DNA of 64,000 bases from Nageia nagi (taxonomy: Eukaryota > Pinophyta), in the NCBI GenBank assembly GCA_050084985.1, contig JBITNC010000001.1, positions 190,092,001-190,156,000 of the forward strand, in the 5' to 3' direction. Shown here one piece after another: positions 45,072-57,842 of the stretch (the first letter of the stretch is position 1; each line of letters starts with the position of its first letter). The notes under the pieces are model-generated. The model saw only the letters and a list, made by a program, of their open reading frames with translations, was not told where the DNA came from and ran no database searches. The position numbers and the translations under genes are program-made.

Positions 45072-45773
45072 TGTTATAATCAAAATGATAATTAATTAAG
45101 GTTATTTAATATATTTAATTTAATCAAATTATGATGAAATAGAAGTGAATAACAACAACAAAAGGATTATAATGATGAAATATACTCAAATGACCTTAAC
45201 CTATCAAATCCAAATTTTAAATGAATTCTATTCCCATAAACTCAAATCAAATATTAGAGTTTTCCAAGATAGAATGAAAAATGAACTACTCTTGAAAGTG
45301 AAACCCTCAAATTCATTGTGAAATGGGAGGCACCATTGTGTTACTTTCACATAAGGACCTCTAATTTTTTGTGGTCATCAAGATTCCTACTCAAGTGTTA
45401 GGTTTTGAATATCGATATAGTGAAATAGTAGCTTAGGAATGCAAGTAAGCTTTGAGTATAACAAAATCCAGATATGATAGGTGGCATTAAGAAATATCAA
45501 TCAATAATGACACAAGTATATTACCACATATCAAGGATTCCATATCATGTCATGATTTTTTATGCATAACTCTTCCACATTTATAGATACTAGGTGTATT
45601 ACCAAGGCTCATCCTTGGGCTTATAGTGATGCAAGCTAACCTATTATCATCAAACATAAAGGTAGATAAGTGTTCATAATGATAAGAGTATTTATTTAAT
45701 TAAATAAATAAATTATTTCAAATACCTAAAAGGTTATTTTAATTAAATTAAAATTTATTTTTAGGTGTTAACA
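45072..45773 (-). repeat. Element H 3' LTR (tentative, 702 bp)
   Basis: Plus orientation tgttataatc...ggtgttaaca. The first 300 bp align well with 50979-51270 (shared aaaatgataattaattaagg and cttaacctatcaa); the remainder aligns poorly. Confidence 0.45.
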
Positions 45774-46448
45774 AATACCTCACTTTGAATATGTTTTGAT
45801 GCTTTTAGGATAAAATACAATCAAAGCATAAATTCAAAGTATAACAAGACAAGTAAGAAAATAATACCTAAAAAATTTCTTCATGATGATAACTTTGGAT
45901 GCCTTGATTTTCATCAATATTATGCCCCCTCTTTGGCTTGGTTTTGACATGATGTACCTATCATCATAGGATAAACCCAATACAAATATCAACAAACTTG
46001 TAATCCACTTAAACAATAAATATTTTCCACAATATATCTCAAATATTTAACCATCATAAGATATTAATATCATAAGAGAAGAAGATGCAAAACATATCCA
46101 TAGTGGATTATCCACCAAGATGATGGCAAGAGAGTGCCTCACCATTTAGAGTATGATGAATTTTATCTCACATAAGACTTATTACCTCACAAAATATCTT
46201 GGCATATCTCCAAAAAGATATCCTAAAATATAGCACTTCATAAATCTTATTAGCTTTTTAAAGATTTTGGTATAATTTTATAATAAAGATATCCTAAAGG
46301 ATAACATTATACAAATCTTATTAGCTTTTGAAATATTTTGGAATACCTTCATAACAAAGATATCATAAAGCATAGAAAATAAGAAATCAAACCTTTCCTT
46401 GATGGATTACCCACCAACAGTATGATAATAGATAACTAATTTATTATC

Positions 46449-46840
46449 CAACTTGGTTTTCGAAGCCAACATTTTGCCATGGATTTTAGTAAGAATGGCC
46501 CTTCCTTACAAAGGATCCAAATTATAAGAATGATCCTTCCTTACAAATATGTCAAATGATAAGAATTAACCTTCCTTACAAAGGCATAAAATGATAATAA
46601 TGACCCTTCCTTACAAAGGCATCAAATGATAATAGTGATCAAATTGGTTTCCCAATCCACCATATCTCCATGGATTTTTGATAATAATGGCCCTTACTTA
46701 CAAAGGTGTCAAATGATAAGAGTGCCCCTCACTTACAAAGGAATAAATGATAACAATAGGACCAACTTGGACCTCCAAATCACCATGTTTATATGGATTT
46801 TGATAAGGATATCCCTCCCTTATAGAGAGACCAATAATAA
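46449..46840 (+). repeat. Short-period repeat array in element H
   Basis: ccttccttacaaag-type units start at about 46500, 46535, 46570, 46615, 46691 and 46727, 35-45 bp apart, each followed by caaatgataa(g/t)aatg. A longer unit (caacttggtt...ccatggatttt...) at 46449, 46640 and 46749 shows a higher-order pattern. A related block recurs near 47490-47560. Confidence 0.65.
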
Positions 46841-46849
46841 GCACCATAT

Positions 46850-47680
46850 TAACATGATATGATAAGCACAACGTGTAAAGAATTCATCAATGATCATGAT
46901 AAGATATAGTAGCAAGATATGATAAGCATAATTTAACATATATGCCAAGAAATGTGTGATAAGCATTATATGATATGAAAAGTATTTTGAAAACATCATA
47001 AGCATGATATGAACAAGTATTTCATAAAGAATGATATGTAAAGCATTGTAATTAAAAAAAGATAAGTTTGATATGATATTCATGATAAGAAAATTTTATG
47101 ATAAGAAACTTAGGTAACCAAATGAATCACCTTTTTCATATACTTATTGTTATAGAAAAGCATGTTTTATGAAAATGATTTATTTTTATCCTTTTAACAC
47201 AGTGGCATCGCTTGGAACATAGCAACATTATTGGGATTATTTGTAATTTTTCTAAAAGGTTAGTTACAAGAAAAGGAACATGCATTTATGATATGAAATT
47301 GATCAAACATAGAATCATTTTAAATGTATCAATTATCACAATAATATCTAGACATCTCATATATTAACATGAGCATAATATCTAGAAGCATAAGCCAATT
47401 TCAACATATCAAACATGTTTCCCCCACTTAATAGGACTTACCTCAAAGCAATAACATGCCCCACCTTTTAGTGAGGGCTTGATAATTATGCCCCACCTTT
47501 TTGGATAGGTCTTGATAAGAGTGTCCCTCTCTTATAGAGAGACCAATGATAATATTATTATGATAAACATAATATGCCAAGTATGATATAAAAAACATTG
47601 TATGATAAACATTATATGATAATAAAGATATGATAATGCATAACATCATTTTACTATCAAATCATGAAGCAAAAATCATC
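46850..47680. repeat. Dispersed gatatgataagcat repeats
   Basis: The word atatgataagca(t) and close variants recur many times at irregular spacing. The minus-strand open frames here (46820-47083, 47443-47649) are translations of this repeat (YHIML, AYHI), not proteins. Confidence 0.5.
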
Positions 47681-49559
47681 CAACAATATCCTTAAGGCTA
47701 GAAAATCATTCAATAGGAAGTGCAAATAATAGGGATTTAACCTTAGTAGGTTGAATTTTTTTAATTCCTCAAGCATAAAGGAATTTATAAAATGTTAGAG
47801 TAATTGACCTCTTTTTGGATTGAATTCATTTATATGGGACTAAGCCAAAACATTGAATGTCATATTTCATATTATATCGAGTAGCATCGCTCAGTAATTT
47901 CAACCAAAACTAAACTTTTTTCCATTTTTATACTAAAAATCTGAAATCTAAGATGATCAGATGAAATATTTGACTAACTTTGATCATCAACACCTAAATT
48001 TTCCCATAAAAGTTCCTCAAAAATTGCCCCTTATCTTAGGAAAAGTTTTACATACTAAAATCTCACTATAAATCTAATTTGCTAACTGAATTCCACATTG
48101 AACTAACATCATATAAACCTAAAACATATGATAGTGAATAAAAAGCATTAGAATCATTCAATATTCAAATAAAAAGCATTAGAATTCCAGCTTACTTATG
48201 AAGGAAATATTCAAATATATCATATTTATTCATCTTAAAAAGCATTACAATCATTGAATAAAAAATTTATTACATCCTTAAGCTCACCAAACTCATAACA
48301 TCCTCAATTGATCACATATGAAAACTCATGTCATGGCTAATTCAATATAACTTACAGATTGACAATTTTCTTCATTGACAAAAAAACTTGAGATTATGTT
48401 CATTTCCATGATTTCTTCCAAAATGAATTAAATTAACTTAAAAATTTAATGTAAAGGGATGAAACATTCATTCATACCTTATTATCAATTGACTTGAAGG
48501 TTTGGGAGCAACATTTTCACTTTTGCAACTTTTTGATAACCTTTTTGACAATTGTTAGCTCATCCTAAGAATAACTCCAAATTATTTGAAATCATAAAAT
48601 CCAATTAAAAAAACACATTCACATACCTGAAACATGATCATCCTTAAATTGTTTAGACTTTGATTCATTCTTTTCCATATTTTGATCCTCATGGCTCATG
48701 ATAAGCAATCCTTGTAAACCTGAAATTGTTAAAAAAAGACTACAAACTTCCAACAACCATAAATTTTATTGTAAAAATCTAATTAATCTCATTAATTTTT
48801 TATCATAAATTTATCATCATAAATTGCAACAAAAATCATATAACCTAAATTTAGGGGTAAAAATAGACTTGTTTTACGCTTGCCAACCCTAAAACTTAAA
48901 ATGACCATAACTTTTGATTCGGGAGGAATTTGCAGGTTATTTTTTATTTTGAATTTATATATATATATATATATATATATAGATTTAAATAATTAAATTT
49001 TATAGTGGAACCACTTAGAATGCAATAGTGATTCTCAAAACATAGCATCATGTTACATTCCCTGCCCACACAGAGCAATAATTTTTTCTTGAAAGCCTAT
49101 TTTTTTTATCTTTCTACAAAAAATATCTTTTATTTCTTATAAAAATATCATTTTATACAATTTCATACTTTTTATCCCTTTTTGAGAAAAAATGGAAATA
49201 ACTTTTTGAAATTTATGCAAAATATGCAAGTCACAAAAATGCATAAGTGAGCAACTTCAAATAATGACTATGCAACATTTGCAAAAATTGAATGGTGTGT
49301 CTTGACTATTTTAGAGTCATCCAAGAATAAAGGAATATTTGTGATATTAAATATTTAGAGTCCCCAAGATCAAATTACTATCATACAACACAATAATGCA
49401 TGACAAAATGAAATGCAACTAGCATGATTATGCACTGAATAATGTAATTAGAATGCCAAAATTCAATCCTACCCTATATGAAATGTAAGAGAACACATGA
49501 TCAACTATCCATTTTAGCATTGATATTTATTTTTTAGAATCCATTTCTTAGCAACATTT
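47681..49559. other. AT-rich internal part of element H
   Basis: No coding motif. An AT microsatellite lies at 48957-48980. Confidence 0.35.
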
Positions 49560-50663
49560 CTCTTCTTTTAATTGATTTCCATATATCCTAGTATGGCTTC
49601 TTCTTTTAAGCATTCAAATGGTCCTAATTTATCTCTTCTAAGTTTTTCCAATACTTGTTCAAATTGATCAATGAGGTGGTGTTGTTGATTCTTATTCATA
49701 ATAGAAAATGATATTTCATAATGACACTATCTCCATTGTTCTATTCTAATACAATAATATTTATCAAACTAATTTTTTTATCAAATACTCTTGCCAAAGG
49801 TATATCTAGCTTATCTTTTATTTTCTCTATATTTCCTAGACAAAATGGACCTGATTTTTCTTGTCTACATTTTCTAATATACCGAGCATATTCGATAAGA
49901 ATAGTATACTTTTCAATTTTTGACATATCCTTAAACTTGTCATTATATATTGTATCATTATCCAATAATCTTATAGTAATCATTCATTCAGCATTTGATA
50001 ATTCACTTTGGTTTCACAAGTCACTATATATATCTCTCTAATCATGTACATTTTCATCAGTTTCCTCAATATTAACTAGGTCCATTTCATTATAATCATC
50101 ATCATAATCATAATAATCATTAAAATTACTATAAAAGTCTTCATCTATTTCAATTTTCTTATTTTCATTTTCATAATTGAATGGAACTAGAGAATAGTCA
50201 CTTACCTAGACTATTGAGAGTTGAACTTATGGTGTAAAGATGAAATCCTCTTCATGCTTATCATTCGAATCTTAGCTTTGCCACACCATGGAGAATCCCT
50301 ACTTGGAGTATCAATATCTAGGGGGATATGAACCTCTATTATACTATCATGTTTGTCTCTTTCACAAATGTTATTAGCTTCTTCTTGCACTTGGGTTAGA
50401 TCTTGATCTTTGCATATATTAGCATCATCATTACAAGCAATATCTAGGATATCATCACTTATGGAACTATCATTAGAATTAACTTTAGCACTTGTATTGT
50501 CTAAGGAAGACTTAATCTCATCATGACATATCTTTGTATGTTCATGTTTCTTATCTTCCTTTGATTTTTTATTGTTTTGTATTCTAAATGCATCGAATAT
50601 TACATTATATCCATCTTTAAGCAATTCAAGCATTAAAACACTAGGAATACACATACAAGCCAT
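49560..50663 (-). pseudogene. Element H ORF, unknown acidic protein (broken)
   Basis: The minus strand is open from ATG 50663 to 50211 (150 codons; rich in Asp, Lys, Asn, Ser) and, after a frame change and some stops, again from 49983 to 49741. That second piece contains SKIEKYTILIEYARYIRKCRQEKSGPF, which looks like real protein rather than noise, with a conserved-looking LARVFDKKI. Between them is a highly acidic, Tyr/Asp-rich stretch. I do not recognise the family. The position just inside the right LTR is where Gag would be expected. An unusual Gag is possible, but not shown. Confidence 0.45.
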
Positions 50664-50978
50664 TATAATTAAAAATTTTAAAACCTAAATAAATCTCAAT
50701 GAAAATGTATAAAAAATTCCAAATGGATCTCAAAAGGTTGTCTACTATGATAACCTATGATTTTGACTAAAATTTTGCAACACTAGATTTCACCAAATTG
50801 AACAAAATGACCTTCAAAATTTAAGGCTTTCTTTAAAAATGAAATTCACCAAAAATAAATCTTCTTCAAATTTAACAAATTTTGAGCAACAAAACTTTAG
50901 CAAATAAAAAATAGGCTTTTCAATAAAATACTCCACATAAAACTGCAATGTGTAGAAAGAAATTCAGGTTTACCATCT

Positions 50979-51330
50979 ATTATAACTAAAATGATAATTA
51001 ATTAAGGTTATTTAATATATTCAATTTAATCAAATTATGAAGAAATAGAAGTGATTAACAGCAACAAAATGATGATAATGATAAAAGATATTTAATTTAC
51101 CTTAACCTATCAAGTCTAAATTTCAAATAACTTACATAGTTGTATTCTTACCTATAATCATAAATCAGATGTCAGATTCGCTTGAGATAGGATGACAATA
51201 AACTAATCATGAAAGTATAACCCTCAAATCCATCATGAATTAGAAGAAGTTATTAGGATACTTTCACAAAAACCAAACATCAAATGTAGGCAACCAGAAT
51301 TACTAACTTAGAAATAGAGATGATTGACAT
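50979..51330 (-). repeat. Element H 5' LTR, inner part
   Basis: Copy of 45072-45370 with scattered substitutions and small indels; its first bases are TATTATAAC for TGTTATAAT. The outer part is not recognisable. Confidence 0.45.
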
Positions 51331-51429
51331 AGAATAAGAATAATACATACTAACCACATGATTAACAAACTTAAAATTTATGTCAAATGAAACTCAAGCA
51401 CAAATTTTGTCCACTTTGGATTGATGTAT

Positions 51430-53730
51430 AGAGTACAATGACCTAGGTGGATTGGTATTTTCTAGAGATAGTTGGACTAGTTGGAGCATCGAGGGTACTC
51501 CTGATCATGGGAGATACCTCTTACATGATAACACTCAAAGAGTGATTTGACCTAGATAGGTGTACTTTTATTATCCCAATAGGGGAGATGACCATTCAAT
51601 AGAGGACAGTTATTATATATTCAAACTCTTGATGGAGAGAGAGATGATTACCATGGCCATGAATAGAGTGTTTATATGCCCATATATGGGTGAGGGCTAT
51701 AGGACTTGGGACATCCAAAATAGATGGGTTCTCATAGAGACCCTTTATAAGAGTGGCCAAGTTGGTAGATAAGAGACTTTGGATATGCTCTTGATCTTGT
51801 AATTTATACTACCAAATTCCTTGGAACCTTATTTCCCTTTGTATATATTTGACATTATCACATAGATGGTCAAAGATCAAATAGTGTTCACATGGGGGGT
51901 AGCATTACTGACATAGACATACAATGAGCTAGCAATATCATATCAAGGAAAATCAGAAGTGAGCACTTTGCTACTACTCTAGGTGTGGGCTTGGGAGCAT
52001 ATTCAACCAGGGAGGTTGAACTCACTTCCATTAGAAGTGTATATATATGATATGATCGAAGATATCCCCTTCATATTTGGATAGGAGCTCCCTTATGCAA
52101 GGCATTAGAAGCATGAGTTTGATCAACTATAGAGGTGCCCATATGAGGGACATACAAATTGGTATAGGTAGATGTTGGTAGGGCTTTAGACCTAAGATAT
52201 TATATCATAGTTATACCTTGGTAGGCCACATTAGGTAGAGGATGATGCATAGCTAGCATGAACATGGAGGACCAAACATATTAGAAGTAGACATGTTAGG
52301 TATGTGGAGATTTTTCATCTCTAACAAGTGTAGAGGTAGTATAGACTAATACAAGATACGCCATTGAACCTTGTTCTCTTTGGGAGGATATATAGAGAGG
52401 CCTCAATATGGATCAAGATCACATATGAAAAGCTATATGCTACATTTAATGCTCCAATAGCATAAGTCATATTCAATTATGTGAAGACTACCCTAGCTTA
52501 TAATGCTTAGTGGGACCCTAAGAGGGATAAGCTACCTTATTGCATAGTGGAAGCATAATAGTACCCTCAATGGATCCATAGGTATCAAAGTGCAAAGTGA
52601 ACCAAGTCAAGGGTGCTACAAAGGAGGGATATGAGGTTGAGGAGAAGTCTGACGAGGTTGAGGATGAGGAGGGCCAAGAGAAGGGTATGCTTAACATAGA
52701 CATATCAAACTAGCCCAAGGAGGAGGAGGCCTAGTAGAAGGATGTGTAGTAAACATAACACTCCAACAGGGAGATCCAAACACCAAGTTTAAGACTTTAG
52801 AGTGGTATCCCCATGAGATTCAAATTCAAGCTAGGGATTGGTGATATATGATAAGGTTTCCCTCTACTAGGTAGAGAGGGATGCACTTTAGTGATAGATT
52901 GACACGGTGAATGCATAACTTGTTGTATAGTAGGTAGTGAGAATGGAAGCTCATACTCAACTCATAGTAGAGTAGATGATGAGGATGATAGCTAAGGGGA
53001 AACTAGGAGCATTGTAGGGCCAATTGGGAGCCCTAATGGGAGACATGAAGATACTACTCTTAGTATTTGTAGCTATTGATAGAGATAAAGATGTGCTTAG
53101 AGCATAGTTAGAGAGTGGAGTAGGCCCCAGTACAGAGCCCATAGGATGGGCAAGAGCTTTGGAGTTAGTTGAGGTAGCTACTAGACTGATGTAGGATTGA
53201 TAGGGATTGGGGATGTCATAGGATGGGTGATGCCCATTGGTACAGGGTTAGGGGCTCCTAGCCCCTCAAGATAGATCAATCTACAATAATGCTTACAACA
53301 AGCCTTAGATATTTTAGAATAGGAGGCTATGAGGGTGCATGCATGGCAACACTAGATCATCAAGGTAGGGTTATTTTCCATGGTATCAAAGAAATCCTAG
53401 CTAACATCCATAGTGTGAATCATATTTAGGAGCATGGCCAAATTATTATGCAGTGAGAGCCACTCTATAAGGTATCACACGTAGAGCTAAAGGAGAGAGA
53501 TAGATACTAAGGTAGTCACCAGTGTGGGTGAGCTCATGAGACATTCCATATCATAGGTCATGAATAATTGTTTTTAATTATACTCCTTCAGAAAAAGTGG
53601 AGATACAACTGAGAGCAACCCATCAAGGGTGCAGGGTGAGGGATATGAGGAGACTACCACTCCCCCCAATAGATGTCGAAGATGGGATGACCCCACACCC
53701 TAGGGGTGCAAGATGATAATGGATAGACTA
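51430..53730 (+). pseudogene. Plant-mobile-domain-like ORF (PP7L/MAIN type), heavily decayed
   Basis: One plus-strand frame stays readable across about 20 stops from 51556 to 52600. The stretch VFTWGVALLT...TYNELA followed by STLLLL.VWAWEH (51875-52000) resembles the plant mobile domain core, where a W-G-x-A-x-L helix precedes an L-L-Q-x-W-A-W motif. Later parts are rich in Arg and Glu, with a Pro-rich end near 53640. Such domains occur in host proteins (MAIN, MAIL1) and in transposons, including gypsy and Mutator types. About 15 of 20 internal stops I counted in 51830-52560 are TAG. It could be a captured ORF in a transposon. Confidence 0.45.
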
Positions 53731-54169
53731 ACTGAGTAATATGTATATTTTTATCACCATAATGCACATGATCATGTATTTTTTATATGCCTATGATGTA
53801 TATGCATTTTTGTTATAGTGAAAATAGAGCTGGAATGTAGAATAACATAAAATACAATTATTCTTAGATTTTCATTGAACCTCAAATTATGTAAAATAGG
53901 TAGAAATGTTGTAATTGTAAATTGATATTGATTTTTAGATCAAACTACAATTTTCCCTTGGAAGGGACTTTTACAAATTCCATTTGCCAAAATAAGAGTA
54001 TTAGATCTCCATTGTTTTTGATTTGCTTGCTTCTCTCCTTGATATGAACAACATGTAAATTCTACACACATGCAAAAGATAATAACATCAAAGCATCTAT
54101 GTATGACATATATTAAATTGAAACTAGCATAAAACAATAAAAGGTATGAGCTCACAAGATTTTGGCAGC
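53731..54169. other. Unassigned AT-rich stretch
   Basis: No coding motif; may be the outer (U5-side) part of the element I LTR to its right. Confidence 0.3.
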
Positions 54170-54650
54170 ATTACCCTACTCCAAAATTGGGCCCCTATTG
54201 CTTTGTTTTGGCTTGTATTTATAGATTTTTGGGTGAGATTTTCCAAGGCTAGTAAGGGGAAGTGAAAAGCCACTGTAGGTCATAACTGACCCCCTCTATC
54301 CACATCATCTTGGAAGAATGAGATGTTACAAATTTCTTTTATTATTTTTGGTTTTTGTTCGGCTGTTATAGAGTCACCAGCGATTACTAGGTGGACGCCA
54401 ATGATCATCCTAAAATGCTGACATTTGTTTTGGGTCGCTAGCGATTGGTTTTCCATTTTTATAACAATATTAAAATGACAGCCAAATAGCCAATTTTTAC
54501 CAAAAAGGGGTCATGTGACCACTCATTTTGCATGTACTCGATGAGAGCTATCCAATAATATGGTTTTTAAACCTATTTTATATTTTCACAAATAGTTATG
54601 ATTATTCCAATGTTTACTAGTTAACGAGGGACATTTTTAGGTGTCTACAT
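54170..54650 (-). repeat. Element I 3' LTR (left edge unresolved)
   Basis: The plus-strand right edge is ggtgtctaca, next to the inverted polypurine tract ttttgcccctttt (54651-54663); on the minus strand the LTR starts TGTAGACACC. The inner part shares gagtcaccagcg and tgctgacatttg with 63890-63960 at the window end, so the 5' LTR is there. Confidence 0.6.
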
Positions 54651-54663
54651 TTTGCCCCTTTTT
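54651..54663 (-). other. Polypurine tract of element I
   Basis: Minus strand aaaaggggcaaaa directly before the TG of the LTR; nearly the same as that of element A. Confidence 0.65.
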
Positions 54664-54879
54664 GAATTATCAACCGAAAATGCGGTTGATGATTTCAAAA
54701 ATATAAAATAAGAAGCTTTGTTGCTTGATTATTTATTGTTTCTTTGTTATGATATAAGTTTTGACTCAATTTCTTAGATGAATCAAAATTTTGATTTATC
54801 AAATTATGATAAAATGTGTTTTCTTTTAACATTTGATGTAGTTTTGAAAATAAATGTGAATATACTTCAAAAGTGATTA

Positions 54880-57000
54880 TTTTTGGTATGACGATGTGTT
54901 GAGCTTGTGTGACAGTTGCATGACATTTCTATTATGTCATTTTGCATGTCTAAGTGCACATGTATCGTATAAGTTTTCTTTAGTATATGAGTTTTGATGG
55001 TGTTGTCCTTTGTCCCGACAACAGGGTTTCAAGATGATCTCCTGTAAAATGATACATCACATTTTATCTCCTTTGATATTTGTAAATGTTAATGATATTT
55101 TTAAGAAATATCATCAAAATATTTTTCGTATAAAGCTTAAGATCTTTTAGTAGGATATAATTATAGCTTCTCTGAATCAAAACTTATTATATATATATAT
55201 ATATATATTTCATCATCTGGTGTTGTCATGAGGATGGTCCTTGCCATGATTGAATATGATTTTTTAAATTTTGCAATTGATACATTTTGAAAATGATATT
55301 GTAATACATCAAAACTACATTGTGTTAATCTCCATATTGTGTGCTGTTTATGGTAGTTGCATGACAAGACTCTAATTTGTCTCTGCTTACCGAAGCGAGT
55401 ATATGATGGTAAGCTTATTTGATGTATACAATTTTGAGATAGTGATGTTGTATATCAAAACTTCACTTGTGTTTATATCCATACTATGTGTTGTTTATGG
55501 CAGTTGCGTGACAAGACTCTAGTTTGTCTCTGCATGCCGAAGCGAGTATGTGATAGGAAGCTTGTTTTGTATATACAAGTCATCTTTCATTTTTCTCTGC
55601 TTTTGACCTAGCAGAATGGGTTTTGTGATGATCTTTTGCATAAGTATTTTAGAATCATATTGAGTGTAAATATCTTATTTTAGGTTATAAGTAATTTTAA
55701 TTACCTTAACCATGAGTAGACATAACTTTCAATTTTGTAATTAACAATGTTTTGGGTACATTTTAAGAGAGATGTAGCCATGGTCTTACTATGTGATCAT
55801 AGGCTTATTTTGATTATGGTGCTGATCTTAGCATTATGGCCCCTTTTGAACTGACTAATGATGTCAGTGACAATGATGATAGACTATTCAAAAAACTAAT
55901 ACATATTAGCTAGTGAACAAGTAAGATGAATGTACGAATGATTCTAACCTTATTGTTTCAATCATTTATAGGTGAACATAAGGTTTGATTTTAGGTCATG
56001 GGAAATTGTATTTACCCCAATTATCCAAATATGATTTCTTGAGCTTTGCAATTGAAGTATTTTGAACACATGTTGGTTGTACACCAAATAGGTACTAAAG
56101 GCTTGTTTCCATATATCATTACATGGGTATCTTGTGTTTATCCCAAGGGAATGTATGGAGCTGAGTCAGGTATATGACATGAAGTCCCCTTTGTGTGCAC
56201 TGATTTGAATTTTGATTATTATGTTATTACTGTAGAATAATAGGTTTTACAAAAAATCATTGGAATCATGTTTTTTGATGACTAGGGTTTCCTAAATATG
56301 TATAACAATAAGTGATGACTAAACATGCATAACATGACATATGATTTGAACTAGGAAGTTCGTCATTCATTGTAAGATCATAAATAATAAATGTTGTTTG
56401 TCCTATCAAGGATTCATGATGAAATTATTTATGATCAAGTTTGCATGTTTATTCGATTATCTCTTCTTTTTTTTTGGCATGATGTGGTGAGCAAACATAG
56501 TCATTTATCTTAAGAAGATACAAACAAACTAATATGTTATCATTGTAGACTTATACAAATACCACTAGACTCATAAGTAGGTGATAATATACTTGAGGTT
56601 GGTAAGTGGTTAAGTCAAGACTCGTACACTTCAGTTTATCAACTTATGTATGAATATTTTAAATCTTGATTTTGTTGGTTGATGGTAGAGGCAAATGATT
56701 TGCTTTGGGTCATGGACAATCATAGTTTCCCCAAATTATGATCAAACATAAACTTTTTGAATTTTTGTAATCAAAGTATTTTGAAAACAAGTTCTACACC
56801 TTACTAGGTACTCATGCTTGCCTACATATGCTATTTCATGGAACACTTTATTCCATAGGCTCTTTGCCATTAGCATGTATGTGACATGGAGTCTTTTCAA
56901 AGTATATAACATTTTAATGTTTGATAATTTTGCTATTTGCCCCAGCATAATGGGTTTCATTATCATTTCTTGCAAAAATCATTAGAAACATGTTTTTCCA
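54880..57000 (-). repeat. Degenerate repeats in element I 3' UTR
   Basis: A block containing caattga.acattttga...acatca...tgtgttg recurs near 55275, 55420, 56050 and 56770. One pair is clear: tgcatgacaagactctaatt at 55359 and its near-copy at 55506, 147 bp apart, both followed by ccgaagcgagtat. Includes an AT microsatellite at 55187-55207. Confidence 0.55.
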
Positions 57001-57474
57001 TGATTGAGGTTTTTTGTTGAACAAGACTTGAAAACAAGATAAATGCATTCTACTTCATTTATCGAGATGGTGATACAAAATCAAGTATGCTACAAAGATC
57101 AACATAATGGTAGATGATATATATTATGTATTTTGTTATTCATTTTAAAGAAATTTAAAAGCATGATTTTAAGCTTTAATCATAAATTTACTTTGATGTG
57201 CTACACATTGATGGTGTATCTCTAAGTTCGAATAAGTACTTTGATTATTGTTATTAGTTTTATTGTTGTTTCAATCATCGATGTTGATTTTGATATTATT
57301 AAATATTTTCAAATTTATGGACAATGATTTGAAAAATTATAGTATTAGATTGTATCATTTACCAAACTTGGATACTAATACTTTTTATTTTATGATAACA
57401 TGTACAAAGGATATGGAACAAGATGTAACACACATTCCATTTATGGGTAGATGATAATGAATGGAAAGGGAAGA

Positions 57475-57842
57475 AGAACATCGACTTCCAATTCAAAAGG
57501 AAGAGCAATATTTTACTCTCGATCCCAAAGAATGATGGAAGCTTTTTAACGATGTTCTAAGGGGTTGAAATGGATGGTATATGATAGAAAAAGAACATTG
57601 ACTTCCAATTCAATGGGGAGAATAATTTCTTATTCTCGATCCAAAGAATAATGGAAGCTATAAAATTTAACAATGTTCTAAGGTTGACTTTTATCAATCT
57701 ACTAAGGGCAATTTCTTGCTTAAACTTGTAGATAAGAATAGAAGTAAAAGGTTTTAACAACAACAATGTTGACTCCCATATTAATGGGGAGAGCAATTAC
57801 TCACTCTTTTTCTCAAATAATATGGAAGCACCTCAAATTTAA
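57475..57842 (-). repeat. Three-copy repeat in element I 3' UTR
   Basis: agaacatcgacttccaattc at 57475, its copy at 57592, and a more diverged copy at about 57763. Each contains ggagagcaat...tctcgatc-like sequence and ends in tatggaagc. Spacing is 117 then about 171 bp. The open frame 57557-57796 (minus) is a by-product of the repeat. Confidence 0.65.

Larger units (their letters stand above)
45072..51330 (-). mobile_element. Element H: probable non-autonomous LTR element
   Basis: A direct repeat of 300 bp or more (45072 onward and 50979 onward) brackets about 5.2 kb. A polypurine-like tract on the minus strand (45774-45788) adjoins TGTTAACACC at 45773. The minus strand carries one long decayed ORF near the right repeat, and repeat arrays near the left one, as expected for gag near the 5' end and a variable 3' region. 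No RT or integrase seen. Confidence 0.45.

Noticed and set aside
46820-47083. 87-codon minus-strand frame with repeated YHIML
   Set aside because: Translation of an AT-rich simple repeat (gatatgataagcat).
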